The notes under the pieces were generated by a model. That model was given only the letters and a program-made list of their open reading frames with translations, ran no database searches and was not told the origin of the DNA. A program made the position numbers and the translations under genes. A stretch of DNA of 64,000 nt from positions 58,356 to 122,355 of the forward strand of contig JACQZQ010000103.1 of the NCBI GenBank assembly GCA_016213785.1, in the 5' to 3' direction. Origin of the DNA: Acidobacteriota bacterium (GTDB taxonomy: Bacteria; Acidobacteriota; Blastocatellia; Chloracidobacteriales; JADJPF01). Each line of letters starts with the position of its first letter. The stretch's first letter is position 1. Positions 19,232-28,804 of this stretch are shown here, one piece after another.

Positions 19232-22200
19232 ATGCTATTAAGACTAGCAATAACTCTTTTTCTGCTAGCAATTTTAAGTACTAATGTATTTGCTCAGCAA
19301 ACAGGGTTTGAGCCTTTAATAACAAGTAATCGCCTTCCTTCAAATACAGTTAATAGCATAATACAAGACAAACAAGGTTATTTATGGTTTGGTACTAATG
19401 ATGGATTAGCTCGTTTTGATGGTTATGGCTTTTACATACTTAAATATCAAGCAGAAAAACCTAATACTTTATCTAATAGCTATATCAGTAGTTTAGCAGT
19501 AGATAAGTCTAATAATATTTGGATTGCTACTAATGGTGGAGGCGTTAACAAATATAACACTACCACTGAAGAAATAACCATTTTTAGAAAAACATCTAAC
19601 AAAGATACTGTTACTATTGCAGATACCACAAGTAGAATTTACGTAGATAAATTAGATAGAGTTTGGGTAGGAACTGTTGGAGAGGGGCTTAATTATATAA
19701 ATCAAAGCGATGGGCGAATTTATAAGTTTTATAATGAACCCAATAACCCTAATAGCATTAGCGATAATTACATAACTGCAATTTTTCAAGACCATAAAAA
19801 TCGTATTTGGGTAGGAACAACTAATGGGTTAAACCTCTTTGATGAAAAAGATAATACTTTTAAGAGGTATTTTCCTGAAGATAATAACCCTAAGAGCATT
19901 AATAATAATAGGATAGTTAGCATTGTTCAAACAAGTGACAATTTTATTTGGATATGTACTCCTAATGGAATGTGTAAATATAATGATTCTAATAATAGTT
20001 TTTCTAGGGTAGTTACTTTTATAGATTCTTACAAAAATGATAACCAAAAAAACTATAATAAAATTGTCAGTGATAAATCAGACATAATATGGATTGCTAC
20101 TAACAAAGGTATCTTACGTTTTGACCCTAAAAGCGAAAGCCTTAATACTTATCATAAAAGCGACTCTAATAACTCAAGTCTTTCTGATGGTTTTATTAGA
20201 GAAATATTTTTTGATTCTGAAAATAGAATGTGGATAGCGACTTTAGACAAAGGAGTTAATATATTTGATCCTTATGCTAAACGTTTTTCTCATTTTAATT
20301 ATAAAAAAGAAAAAAATTCTTCTAAATATGACTCTATTTCTGCAATATTTGAAGATTCTTCAAAAACTCTTTGGTTAGGCACACTACAAAACTTTATAAG
20401 ATATAGTCCAAATAATAATATTAGTCCAAATACTCAAAAAATAATTAATGAGCTTAAGAATAATGGGGTTAGAACTTTTTTTGAAAGCTCTTCAGGCCTA
20501 CTTTGGATTGGTTTAGTACATAACATTGTTGTTTATGATATAAAAAGGGATAGGTTTATTACTAAAGAGCTTAATCTCCCACAAGAAATAGAAGAACTTT
20601 CTGCCCAAATATTTTTTGAAGATAGTAAAGGCCTACTTTGGATTGGGACTTTTAATCAAGGGCTTTATAAATTTAATCCTAGTAATAATAAGTACGTTTC
20701 TTATAAAAGGGATGATAAAAACCCTGAAGGAAAAATTAACAGTAATCGAGTTACTGCAATATGCGAAGATAAAAATGGAAATTTTTGGATTGGGACACGT
20801 AACGGATTAAGTTTTTATGATTCAGTAAAAGACACTTTTACCCCCTATAAAAACGATATTCAGAATACTAAAACTATTTCTTCTAATTTTATTACTTCAT
20901 TATACTTAGATAAGTCTAATAGTCTTTGGGTAGCTACTGAACAAGGTTTAAACAAATTAGATCTTAGTTCTAAGACATTTTTAAGGATTAATGAAACAAA
21001 TAGCAGTTTGCCTAATGATTTCATTTATGCGATATTAGACGACGAGCAAGGCTGTCTTTGGCTTAGTACAAATGGAGGTATTGTTAAGTATAATCCTATA
21101 AGTGAAAAATTTTATACATATGATGAAAGTGATGGATTACAAGATAATGAGTTTAATTTTTATGCTTATTTTAAGAGCAAAAGTGGCGAGCTTTTCTTTG
21201 GTGGAGTCAACGGACTTAATCGTTTTTATCCTGACAAAATAAAAAATAACCCTTATTTGCCTAAAATAGCTATAACATCCCTTAAAGCCTCTAATGAGTA
21301 TCTAAAGCAACACTTAGAGAAAAATACTGTCCCCGCAAATTATTATTTAGAACTTCCCTATAACTCAAATAACCTTATTTTTACTTTTTCAGCCTTTAAT
21401 TTTACTCACCCAGAAAAAAATAAATATAAATACAAGCTTGAAGGCCATGAACAAGAATGGATAGAAGTCGATAGCACAAAGCGAGTCGCAAGATATAGTA
21501 GGCTTGTACCTGGTAATTATGTTTTTCGTGTAATTGCTTCAAATAATGATGGCCTTTGGAATGAAACCGGGGAATCTGTAAAAATCCGTATTTTTCCGCC
21601 CTGGTGGCACACTACTTGGGCGTACTTTTTATATCTTATAACTTTCTCCTCTGCCCTTTATGGCGGCCACCGCTATCATTTAGGACGTTTAGAAAAACGT
21701 AATCTAGAATTAGAAATAAAAGTTCAAGAAAGAACCGAAGAAGTAAATAAGAAAAACACAGAACTAGAAAGTAAAAATAAAGAACTAGCTAAAAATTATG
21801 AAGAATTATTGCTACTAAACCAAAAAGCTAACCGTATTTTTGCAGTATTATCAGAAGCATTGCCAGGAAAAATACTTGATAATAAATATCGCTTAGAAGA
21901 AAAAATAGGAAGTGGTGGTTTTGGCGCAGTTTATAGAGCTACCCATCTAAATATAAAAAAGGAAGTTGCAGTAAAAGTTTTTTCTCCTTCTCCAGGTAAT
22001 GACTCAGTAGAAAACCTAGAACGTTTTCAACAGGAAGCCATTTCAACTTGTCGTGTTAATCATCCTAATGCTGTTGCAGTACTTGACTCTGGGATTTCTA
22101 GTGATGGAATTCCATATTTAGTAATGGAAATGCTACAAGGACACACACTTAAGTTAGAGCTTAGGAATAATGGACGCTTAAGTTTAGAGCGTGTTGCACA

Positions 22201-22897
22201 AGTAATTATTCCTATCTGTAAAGTTTTAGCTAAAGCCCATTCTTCAGGTTTAATTCATAGAGATATAAAACCTGATAATATTTTCCTCCATAATAATATA
22301 GAAGGTGAAATAATTAAGGTCTTAGATTTTGGTATTGCTAAATTAATAAATCCTACTGAAAGTGCAAAAAATAATTTGGTGGAAACAGAAGGCTTAATAG
22401 GTACACCTCTTTATATGGCTCCTGAGCGCTTAGCACTAGATTCTTATGATATATCATCAGATATTTATAGCCTAGGCTCAGTAATTTACGAAATGATTTC
22501 TGGTCAAGCACCTTTTCAAAAATATGCCAATAGCCTATCAAGCCTTATGATGGCACAACTTAGCGAGACTCCTATATCTCTTAAAACCCTTGTATTAACA
22601 CTTCCTGATAGCATAGATAACCTTGTACTTAGAACTTTAGAAAAGGAACCTGAAAATAGACCTAATTTATTAGAAATTGCTCAAACATTTGCTTTAGCCG
22701 CAGGAGTTGAACAAAAACAATATCCATTTACTGAAAATAAACAAACAAACAAGATCTCCCTAGACGCTATTTTTGATCAAGCCACAATTATAGTAGCTAA
22801 TAAAACCAAAACTGCTACAGATGAAATTAGTCCTTCTGAGCAAATTACTTTATATAACCAAGGGCAGATTACTTTACTTAACCCCAAAAAAAAATAG
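19232..22897 (+). CDS. Beta-propeller (Reg_prop/Y_Y_Y) sensor fused to Ser/Thr protein kinase
   Basis: 1221 residues. Signal peptide about 1-21 (ending FAQQ). Residues about 30-690 hold a dozen or more two-component-regulator propeller repeats with the recurrent text LWIGT/IWVGT, followed by a Y_Y_Y domain (about 715-785). One membrane segment (about 793-815) is followed by a coiled coil (about 820-875). A complete Hanks-type kinase comes next: glycine loop GSGGFGAVY (about 893), Lys in VAVKVF, HRDIKPDN (about 1008), DFGIAK (about 1031), and MAPE (about 1063). The N-terminal half is that of hybrid two-component sensors, but a Ser/Thr kinase replaces the histidine kinase. An extracytoplasmic signal would be relayed to cytoplasmic phosphorylation. 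Confidence 0.92.
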   Translation: MLLRLAITLFLLAILSTNVFAQQTGFEPLITSNRLPSNTVNSIIQDKQGYLWFGTNDGLARFDGYGFYILKYQAEKPNTLSNSYISSLAVDKSNNIWIATNGGGVNKYNTTTEEITIFRKTSNKDTVTIADTTSRIYVDKLDRVWVGTVGEGLNYINQSDGRIYKFYNEPNNPNSISDNYITAIFQDHKNRIWVGTTNGLNLFDEKDNTFKRYFPEDNNPKSINNNRIVSIVQTSDNFIWICTPNGMCKYNDSNNSFSRVVTFIDSYKNDNQKNYNKIVSDKSDIIWIATNKGILRFDPKSESLNTYHKSDSNNSSLSDGFIREIFFDSENRMWIATLDKGVNIFDPYAKRFSHFNYKKEKNSSKYDSISAIFEDSSKTLWLGTLQNFIRYSPNNNISPNTQKIINELKNNGVRTFFESSSGLLWIGLVHNIVVYDIKRDRFITKELNLPQEIEELSAQIFFEDSKGLLWIGTFNQGLYKFNPSNNKYVSYKRDDKNPEGKINSNRVTAICEDKNGNFWIGTRNGLSFYDSVKDTFTPYKNDIQNTKTISSNFITSLYLDKSNSLWVATEQGLNKLDLSSKTFLRINETNSSLPNDFIYAILDDEQGCLWLSTNGGIVKYNPISEKFYTYDESDGLQDNEFNFYAYFKSKSGELFFGGVNGLNRFYPDKIKNNPYLPKIAITSLKASNEYLKQHLEKNTVPANYYLELPYNSNNLIFTFSAFNFTHPEKNKYKYKLEGHEQEWIEVDSTKRVARYSRLVPGNYVFRVIASNNDGLWNETGESVKIRIFPPWWHTTWAYFLYLITFSSALYGGHRYHLGRLEKRNLELEIKVQERTEEVNKKNTELESKNKELAKNYEELLLLNQKANRIFAVLSEALPGKILDNKYRLEEKIGSGGFGAVYRATHLNIKKEVAVKVFSPSPGNDSVENLERFQQEAISTCRVNHPNAVAVLDSGISSDGIPYLVMEMLQGHTLKLELRNNGRLSLERVAQVIIPICKVLAKAHSSGLIHRDIKPDNIFLHNNIEGEIIKVLDFGIAKLINPTESAKNNLVETEGLIGTPLYMAPERLALDSYDISSDIYSLGSVIYEMISGQAPFQKYANSLSSLMMAQLSETPISLKTLVLTLPDSIDNLVLRTLEKEPENRPNLLEIAQTFALAAGVEQKQYPFTENKQTNKISLDAIFDQATIIVANKTKTATDEISPSEQITLYNQGQITLLNPKKK

Positions 22898-22918
22898 GTT
22901 AACAAAAGCTTTGTTAAC
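22898..22918. terminator. Bidirectional terminator hairpin
   Basis: Perfect 9-base stem GTTAACAAA / TTTGTTAAC with loop AGC, right after the kinase stop and between convergent genes. A-rich sequence on the left and TTTTC on the right suit termination from both sides. Confidence 0.55.
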
Positions 22919-22952
22919 TTTTCTAGAATTTTTAGATATATTTTCTTAAAAG

Positions 22953-25913
22953 CTATTTTTTAGTTCCTATAACAGATTCAATAATTAAGTCATTAAGACC
23001 TATAACCCAATCATCTATAAGGAGATTTTGCCCCTCAGTTAAATTAATATTAAGAACATTCTTTTCTAAATACTGAAGTCTAGAATCTGTTTCTGATTGA
23101 TAAAACTCTATTTCTACTTTGCCTCCAAGTATTTGGGTCAAAGTTCGGTGAGCAGGCGAGCCTTTACCCTCTTTACTAGCCTCTGAAGAAAGTCCACCTA
23201 AAACTCTTAATAACCAAGCTCGGTTTGTTTCTTCAGACTCTGTAAATTTAGGCATTTGCATCAATTGATGAAATACTTGTGGGTCAGCATTATATTTACG
23301 TACTAAATTTATAACTATTGCTTGTTCTTTAGTAGAAAGTTTATCAAAATGTAGTTGTCTAGACACTTCTGCTAAAACAGCAGATGCATCAGGAAATGGG
23401 CTTTCATTATCAATAAACCAAGACTGCTTAAAAGGTTCTTCGCTTGCAATATTAGGACTTTTGCCAACCATTCCCAAAAGTGTTTGCCTTAGTTCTTCTG
23501 GCTTAATTACTTCATCGTTATCAAGCTTTTCACTTATCCAATTGACTAAGTTAGAAAAAACTGGATCTCTATCCATAGTATTGCGCAAGTGAGCATAAAC
23601 GCTAGAAGGTTGAGTGTTTAATAACCCATTAATAAACTGACGCATATGTTCAGGCTCAGGCTCAGCATTAGTGCGGAAAAGAACCTCTGTATAAGCCGCC
23701 CTATACTCATTAGCAAAAAACGCAATTGTCCCGCCCCAACTTATATTAGGTCTTTCATACAAAGCATGATTTACTTCAGTAACAAAAGCAGTTGCCGCTT
23801 CTCTTTCATTTTCAACCCATTTAGAGTTTACAGAAACTCCCCCGCCCTGATTATTACTAGCATACTTACTATCATTTATAAATCCATTAAATTTAATATC
23901 ATTATTAAATAAGCGTTGGAGTGAGTTATATAGCATAGCTAATTGCTTAGGATTATCTGCGTATTGATGTAAAAGTGAGGCTACCATTCGCATTAATTGA
24001 GCTTTCTCACGATTATTTTTATCAGGAGGAATTTCTGTATAATTAGGAGACTCACTAAACTTAAGTAATTCCTTTAGGTCTGCATTAGGATGTTCTTTTA
24101 ATGCACTTGCTATTAGGCGTTTAGTTTCATTATCTAACTTCTTAAACCCAGGAGTGTTATTAAGATCTTTTATTTTTTCATCAATACTTTGAGCAGCAAC
24201 CCCACTAAAACGGTTAATTGCACCTGTAACTAGTTTTCCATCTGTAGAAAGACTACGTTGCACACTAGGATCTGCAATATTTAGCTTGATATTATTACCA
24301 TCAACAATATTTTTCTTCCCATCATTTGCACGATAAAACTCAACATTAACTGTCCCTTCTTGGATTAGCTTATCTAAAGGCATTTGTTGAGTTGGGCCTG
24401 AAGCATCAAGTCTTCCAGCAGAAAGCCCTGCTAGTCTTAAACCTGATCCTGTGGTTTTAGGAGGCTGACCAGCCATTTCTCCTGTACTTTCTTTTACTTC
24501 ACCCTCTTTTACCATAGTGTTAGTAGCGTTAACTGCCGCAACTAGTTTTAGTTCATTAGTACGGTCACTAGTAGTAGCAGCTAAAAACTTAGCCGAAGGT
24601 AATTGAGCATATTCTATTAGCTTCTTAGTATCTGCCCCAGGAAATTGTTTAACTGTTTGGTAAATTTCCTGTTGTCCAACTGAAAGATCCTTAAATTCTG
24701 ATTGTGACATTAAGCCTTTCCAAGTAGGGTCTTGAGCTTGAAGGTCTGGAACTTGTTTTCCTAAATTTAATAAAATACTTACTAGCTTACTGCTATCTCC
24801 TTTAAGTGCTGTATTTAAAGCAGAAGTAACCTCTTGAGAACCTAAATTAAGGGCAAAACCTGTTGTATCACTTTTTCCAGTTTCGCTACTTGAAGATCTA
24901 TAGACTTGAAAATCAATTAGCCCCTCAGCAATATCATTAAGTAATTGCCCAATACGACCATCATTAAAATTATTAAACAATGGACTTTGCATTAAAGTAC
25001 CAAACATCTTAAAAACTGTAGCTTTATCAGTTGTTGATAGTTTCTGAAAACTATTAGTTTCTGCAAACTGAATAAAGGTTTTGGCTGTATCTAGAGGCAA
25101 GTCTGGCTGATTAACAAAGACTTCAGCAATAGAATTTTGTACAGCCATTGGCAAAGTAGCAAAAATAGGATATTTTGTTGTTAAAGCTTGTTTAACTTGC
25201 TCGCGGTCGTTACCTGTTAATGTGGGTTGAGAAAAAGCTGATTTTTCACCAAATAGAGAAATAGCTTTATTAACAACTGAACTAAAAGCACCTTTAGCAT
25301 TAGCTTGTGATAAAGCATCTATATTTTGTCCAGATTGAGTACTGTTAGAAGATTGTGTTGATAACCCTTGAGGCTTAGCAAAAATAACAGCATTTGGCTT
25401 TCCACTATTTCTCACAAAACCATCAGAACTACTAGTAGATTTACCCATTAAATTATCAGACATTCGTTCTGTTTGAGGTAAGCTTTGTAATTGAATAAGG
25501 CCATCTAATTGCTCAGAAGTTTCATTAATTTGAATTGGTTGGCTAGATTGAATTTGATTTGCTGGTTGATTATTACTTTTTGGTGTCGATTGTTGATAAG
25601 GCGATTGCTGAAGACGTTGAGAAAGCTGATCACGTAAGGCATTAGTATTAAAACTACGTCGTGGTTTTAAGTAGCGAGAAGTTAAATTTGCTTCTTCATC
25701 AACTTTTTTCTTTTCTTTGCGTTTTTCTTCATCAGTAATCCCTAGTTCCTCATCTTCTCCTAATTTAGGATTAATAATTATTCCTGAATTACTTTTTTCT
25801 ACTTCTGGTTCCGTTGTAGTATTAGCATCACTAGTTTCAATATTTGTAGTTTGTTGCTCTAGATCTATTGAATTATAAGATGGGGCTAAACCAGGATTAG
25901 TGATATCAACCAT
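22953..25913 (-). CDS. Large four-repeat protein with degenerate zincin-like motif, unknown function
   Basis: 986 residues; family not recognised. No signal peptide or membrane segment. Residues 1-230 are low-complexity, Gln/Ser/Asn/Thr-rich, with a charged patch (about 52-75). Four diverged modules follow at about 250-360, 405-550, 588-690 and 853-958. Each opens with a helical element of the form F-x-x-L-S, then a Leu-rich helix pair; three close with a beta element like VEFYRANDG then NIKLNI (near 335, 523 and 933). Between the third and fourth modules, residues 705-745 read like a zinc protease helix, but the first His is Thr: TEVNH (712-716), then NEYRAAYTE (735-743). It follows the 195-residue gene by 38 bases behind AAGGAG and is probably co-transcribed. 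It could be a secreted or intracellular structural protein. Confidence 0.8.
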   Translation of the reverse strand: MVDITNPGLAPSYNSIDLEQQTTNIETSDANTTTEPEVEKSNSGIIINPKLGEDEELGITDEEKRKEKKKVDEEANLTSRYLKPRRSFNTNALRDQLSQRLQQSPYQQSTPKSNNQPANQIQSSQPIQINETSEQLDGLIQLQSLPQTERMSDNLMGKSTSSSDGFVRNSGKPNAVIFAKPQGLSTQSSNSTQSGQNIDALSQANAKGAFSSVVNKAISLFGEKSAFSQPTLTGNDREQVKQALTTKYPIFATLPMAVQNSIAEVFVNQPDLPLDTAKTFIQFAETNSFQKLSTTDKATVFKMFGTLMQSPLFNNFNDGRIGQLLNDIAEGLIDFQVYRSSSSETGKSDTTGFALNLGSQEVTSALNTALKGDSSKLVSILLNLGKQVPDLQAQDPTWKGLMSQSEFKDLSVGQQEIYQTVKQFPGADTKKLIEYAQLPSAKFLAATTSDRTNELKLVAAVNATNTMVKEGEVKESTGEMAGQPPKTTGSGLRLAGLSAGRLDASGPTQQMPLDKLIQEGTVNVEFYRANDGKKNIVDGNNIKLNIADPSVQRSLSTDGKLVTGAINRFSGVAAQSIDEKIKDLNNTPGFKKLDNETKRLIASALKEHPNADLKELLKFSESPNYTEIPPDKNNREKAQLMRMVASLLHQYADNPKQLAMLYNSLQRLFNNDIKFNGFINDSKYASNNQGGGVSVNSKWVENEREAATAFVTEVNHALYERPNISWGGTIAFFANEYRAAYTEVLFRTNAEPEPEHMRQFINGLLNTQPSSVYAHLRNTMDRDPVFSNLVNWISEKLDNDEVIKPEELRQTLLGMVGKSPNIASEEPFKQSWFIDNESPFPDASAVLAEVSRQLHFDKLSTKEQAIVINLVRKYNADPQVFHQLMQMPKFTESEETNRAWLLRVLGGLSSEASKEGKGSPAHRTLTQILGGKVEIEFYQSETDSRLQYLEKNVLNINLTEGQNLLIDDWVIGLNDLIIESVIGTKK

Positions 25914-25951
25914 AGTAACTCCTTAAAAATCTTAATCTTACAACTAAAAGC

Positions 25952-26539
25952 TTAAATACTTTGTTGACCTAAACGAGCATCTCTAAGTTCAATTATTATA
26001 TCTTCGCTTAAACGTAATCGACCACCTTCATAAATAAAAGCATTCCAACGTTTAAGGATTTCGCGGCGAATATTTAATGTCCAAAATACTAATTTATAAT
26101 CTTCTTCTAATTCTGTGAGTTTTGGTGTAAGGTCTGTTAATCCATAATAATACTCTAAAGCATGCCGACTACTAGGAGAAAGATCTTTTTCAATATCTGT
26201 AACAAATGTCATAAATGGCTCAGGTCGTTTATACATAAGCAAAACATTAACTAATTGTTCTGCTGTTAAAGTAAATCGCCTTGAAGAAAGTAAACGGTTG
26301 AGCAATCTTTCTAGTCCATCAGGTGTAAAAGGTGAATAGACTTCACCATCAAAACAAATGTAATGATAAAAGATTCGACCATGACGGTCCTTACGTAGGA
26401 TATAGTAAACAGAAATTCCATCAGGCCAATCAGTAAGAGGTATGGTTAAAAGTTCTAAGCATTTAGGATCAAGCCCTAAATAACGTACAATATCTTCTAT
26501 CACTCCCTCTTGTTCTTTAGTCAAAGATTGTTGTGACAT
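25952..26539 (-). CDS. Hypothetical protein paired with the 986-residue protein
   Basis: 195 residues; not recognised. It is acidic and helical, with no export signal and no membrane segment. The centre has an aromatic beta-rich patch (VYYILRKDRHGRIFYHYI, about 44-61), and helices fill the rest. It is immediately upstream of the large repeat protein on the same strand (38-base gap), so the two likely act together, for instance as chaperone and client. That pairing is an inference from position only. Confidence 0.65.
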   Translation of the reverse strand: MSQQSLTKEQEGVIEDIVRYLGLDPKCLELLTIPLTDWPDGISVYYILRKDRHGRIFYHYICFDGEVYSPFTPDGLERLLNRLLSSRRFTLTAEQLVNVLLMYKRPEPFMTFVTDIEKDLSPSSRHALEYYYGLTDLTPKLTELEEDYKLVFWTLNIRREILKRWNAFIYEGGRLRLSEDIIIELRDARLGQQSI

Positions 26540-26635
26540 AAAATGAATAGCGGTTCAGTTTCACATTTATTATCGGATAAAACAAAAATATTGTGCTTAA
26601 GTTTTTATAGCTTTTCCTAAAAAATTTATAAGCTT

Positions 26636-27553
26636 TTATATCATTTGTCTTCCATGAGGTTTGACGGTAAAGACAGGAGTTTTAGCAATTCTTACAACTT
26701 TTTCTGTTACACTACCTAAGAGAAATCTTTCTACACCTGTTAGCCCATGTGTAGCAATAACAATTAAATCACTATTATTTTCAGAAGCAAATTTAACTAT
26801 GTCTGTTGTGGCTCTACCTTCTAAAGCATGTATTTCTGTATTTACTTGGCACTCTCCTAAACTCTTAAGTAAAGTCGATAGGTTTTCTAGGACTCTAGTT
26901 TTGATATTAGAGGCAATTGAAGTAGTAGCAAGCTGGTCTACTACATAAAAAGCAGGATAAATGGGTGTGTCAATTATATGTAAAAGCTGTAAAGTTGCTT
27001 TGTAATTTTTGGCTAGTTCTATAGCATAAGTTAAAGATTTTTTTGAGTGCTCAGAAAAATCTATAGGAACTAGAATATTTTTTATTGAAGTTATGCTGGC
27101 ATCTTTATTTTGGTCAGCATCTTTTCCTACAGTTAAAACCGGGCAATTAGCAGTACGGATAACATTTTCTGCTACACTACCAAGCATTAAATGGCTTAAA
27201 CCTTGTCTTCCATGAGTTCCCATTACGATTAAATCTATTTGGGATTGCCCTGCATAATCTATAATCATTGAACTAGCAGAAAGTGCAGGAAAATAGAGTT
27301 TTTCTACTTTTATTGAATCTAGGGGATATTTTTCTATTAAATCCTCCATTAAATATTCAGCGTTTTTACGCAAACTCTTATAAAGATTTTCCTGATCTGC
27401 GGAAAAATACCCAGCATAAGTATGGTTAACAATAGCGTGTAAAATATGGAGTTCAGCATTAAAAAGTCTTGCTAGGTCAAGTGCATAGCTAAAAGCATGT
27501 CTAGCACATTCAGAAAAATCTGTTGGAAAAAGAATTCTCTTTAAGTTAATCAT
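26636..27553 (-). CDS. Tandem universal stress protein (UspA x2)
   Basis: 305 residues made of two UspA domains (about 1-147 and 155-305). Each opens with the family beta-strand (ILFPTDFSE, ILVPIDFSE). Domain 1 has the full ATP-binding pattern G-x2-G-x9-G-S (GTHGRQGLSHLMLGS), while domain 2 has Ala for the first Gly (ATHGLTGVERFLLGS). Cytoplasmic, ATP-binding stress protein. AAGGAG lies well placed before the ATG. Not obviously in an operon: 82 to 88 bases separate it from its neighbours. Confidence 0.95.
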   Translation of the reverse strand: MINLKRILFPTDFSECARHAFSYALDLARLFNAELHILHAIVNHTYAGYFSADQENLYKSLRKNAEYLMEDLIEKYPLDSIKVEKLYFPALSASSMIIDYAGQSQIDLIVMGTHGRQGLSHLMLGSVAENVIRTANCPVLTVGKDADQNKDASITSIKNILVPIDFSEHSKKSLTYAIELAKNYKATLQLLHIIDTPIYPAFYVVDQLATTSIASNIKTRVLENLSTLLKSLGECQVNTEIHALEGRATTDIVKFASENNSDLIVIATHGLTGVERFLLGSVTEKVVRIAKTPVFTVKPHGRQMI

Positions 27554-27641
27554 TTTCTTGCTCCTTAGGTTAAAAGTTTCCTAGAACGCTTTGTTAGCTT
27601 AGCTAAACGCAAATAATATGCCTAGCAAAACATTCGCACAA

Positions 27642-28712
27642 TTAAGTATCTTGTCTTAGTAGATTAAAGAACTCTATTGCTCGATTTTCACTCCAATAGC
27701 GGTCTTCCTCATCGATTTCACCACGTAAAAATCCCATATGTCCACCATAACGTGGGGCTAAAAGCTTTGTAGTTGAGCTAAAACTAGCTTGTTCAAACAT
27801 TAAAAAAGGAATAAAGGGATCATCTTGTGAGTGAATTACTAGAGTAGGAATTTTTATTTTAGTTAATAAACGATTAGAACTAGCTATTTTGTAATATTCT
27901 TCTACACTACTAAAACCATTACAAGGAGCAGTATATAATTCTTCAAAGCGGCGTAAGGTAAAAGCTTTCCATTCTTTACTAACATCATAACGAGTTGGGT
28001 AAAATTTATGGTAGCGTCTTAGGCTACGATGCAAAACCCTTAAGAAATTTGCCTCAAAGAAATAATTCTTTGGCTGGTGCATTGATCTTGTTACCATAGC
28101 TAGATCAATTGGTGGAGAAATAGCGCAAATACCTTTTAATTGAGGCGGTGTAGCATCACCATATTCTCCAGCTAGCTTTAATGACTGATTTGCTCCCATC
28201 GAAAAACCTAGCAAGTATATTTCTGAGAGTTTATCTACTTCAATTAATTCTTTAATAATAGCTCTAAGATCATCGCTTAAACCTGGATGATAAGGACTTG
28301 GCGAGAGGTAATGAGTGCCACCTCCCCCACGTTGATTAACACGTAGCACATTAAAACCTGCTTTAATAGCTTTAATTGCTGTACCAATCATATAATGAGT
28401 CGTGCTAGAGCCTTCTAGTCCATGAGCCATAACTAAAGTAGCAGTATTTTTTCTATTAGGTTGCCAATGACAATGAGCCAGCACTTTAGCTTCTACATCA
28501 GTTTGAAAGATTCTCTCTTGAGTAAGATTTTCAGCAATAAATTTATCTCTAGGCCAAAAGTGACCAGCAAGTGTCATTAAATGAGGCTGTTTATAGCGTG
28601 GATGTGGAATAAAAGTCTTTCTTTGAACTTGAGAAAATATCTTGTGTAAGTCTATTTTAGGATTAGTAGAAAATTGTGTTTGGTTATTTATTACATCGAT
28701 AGTTGGTTGCAT
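27642..28712 (-). CDS. YheT-family alpha/beta hydrolase
   Basis: 356 residues of the YheT/ABHD1-3 type. Family marks: LTLAGHFWPRD-like opening, oxyanion text AHGLEGSSTTHY, VNQRGGGGTHYLSP, nucleophile elbow GFSMGAN (Ser), acid HSQDDPFIP and His in YGGHMGF. A complete catalytic triad is therefore present. Predicted cytoplasmic carboxylesterase or lipase; substrate unknown. A hairpin terminator upstream separates it from the TPR gene. Confidence 0.92.
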   Translation of the reverse strand: MQPTIDVINNQTQFSTNPKIDLHKIFSQVQRKTFIPHPRYKQPHLMTLAGHFWPRDKFIAENLTQERIFQTDVEAKVLAHCHWQPNRKNTATLVMAHGLEGSSTTHYMIGTAIKAIKAGFNVLRVNQRGGGGTHYLSPSPYHPGLSDDLRAIIKELIEVDKLSEIYLLGFSMGANQSLKLAGEYGDATPPQLKGICAISPPIDLAMVTRSMHQPKNYFFEANFLRVLHRSLRRYHKFYPTRYDVSKEWKAFTLRRFEELYTAPCNGFSSVEEYYKIASSNRLLTKIKIPTLVIHSQDDPFIPFLMFEQASFSSTTKLLAPRYGGHMGFLRGEIDEEDRYWSENRAIEFFNLLRQDT

Positions 28713-28733
28713 GTGAGTTTTCTAACACCATAA

Positions 28734-28785
28734 TAGCCAGAAAAACTTATCCCTAGCAGTTAGTTAGAGGCTATTTTTCTGGCTA
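28734..28785 (-). terminator. Hairpin terminator after the TPR gene
   Basis: Perfect 12-base inverted repeat TAGCCAGAAAAA (28734-28745) and its complement (28774-28785), loop 28 bases, 19 bases after the stop of the minus-strand TPR gene. The A/T-rich half of the stem supplies a weak U-tract. Confidence 0.5.
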
Positions 28786-28804
28786 CTAAATTTATTTATA
28801 GTTT

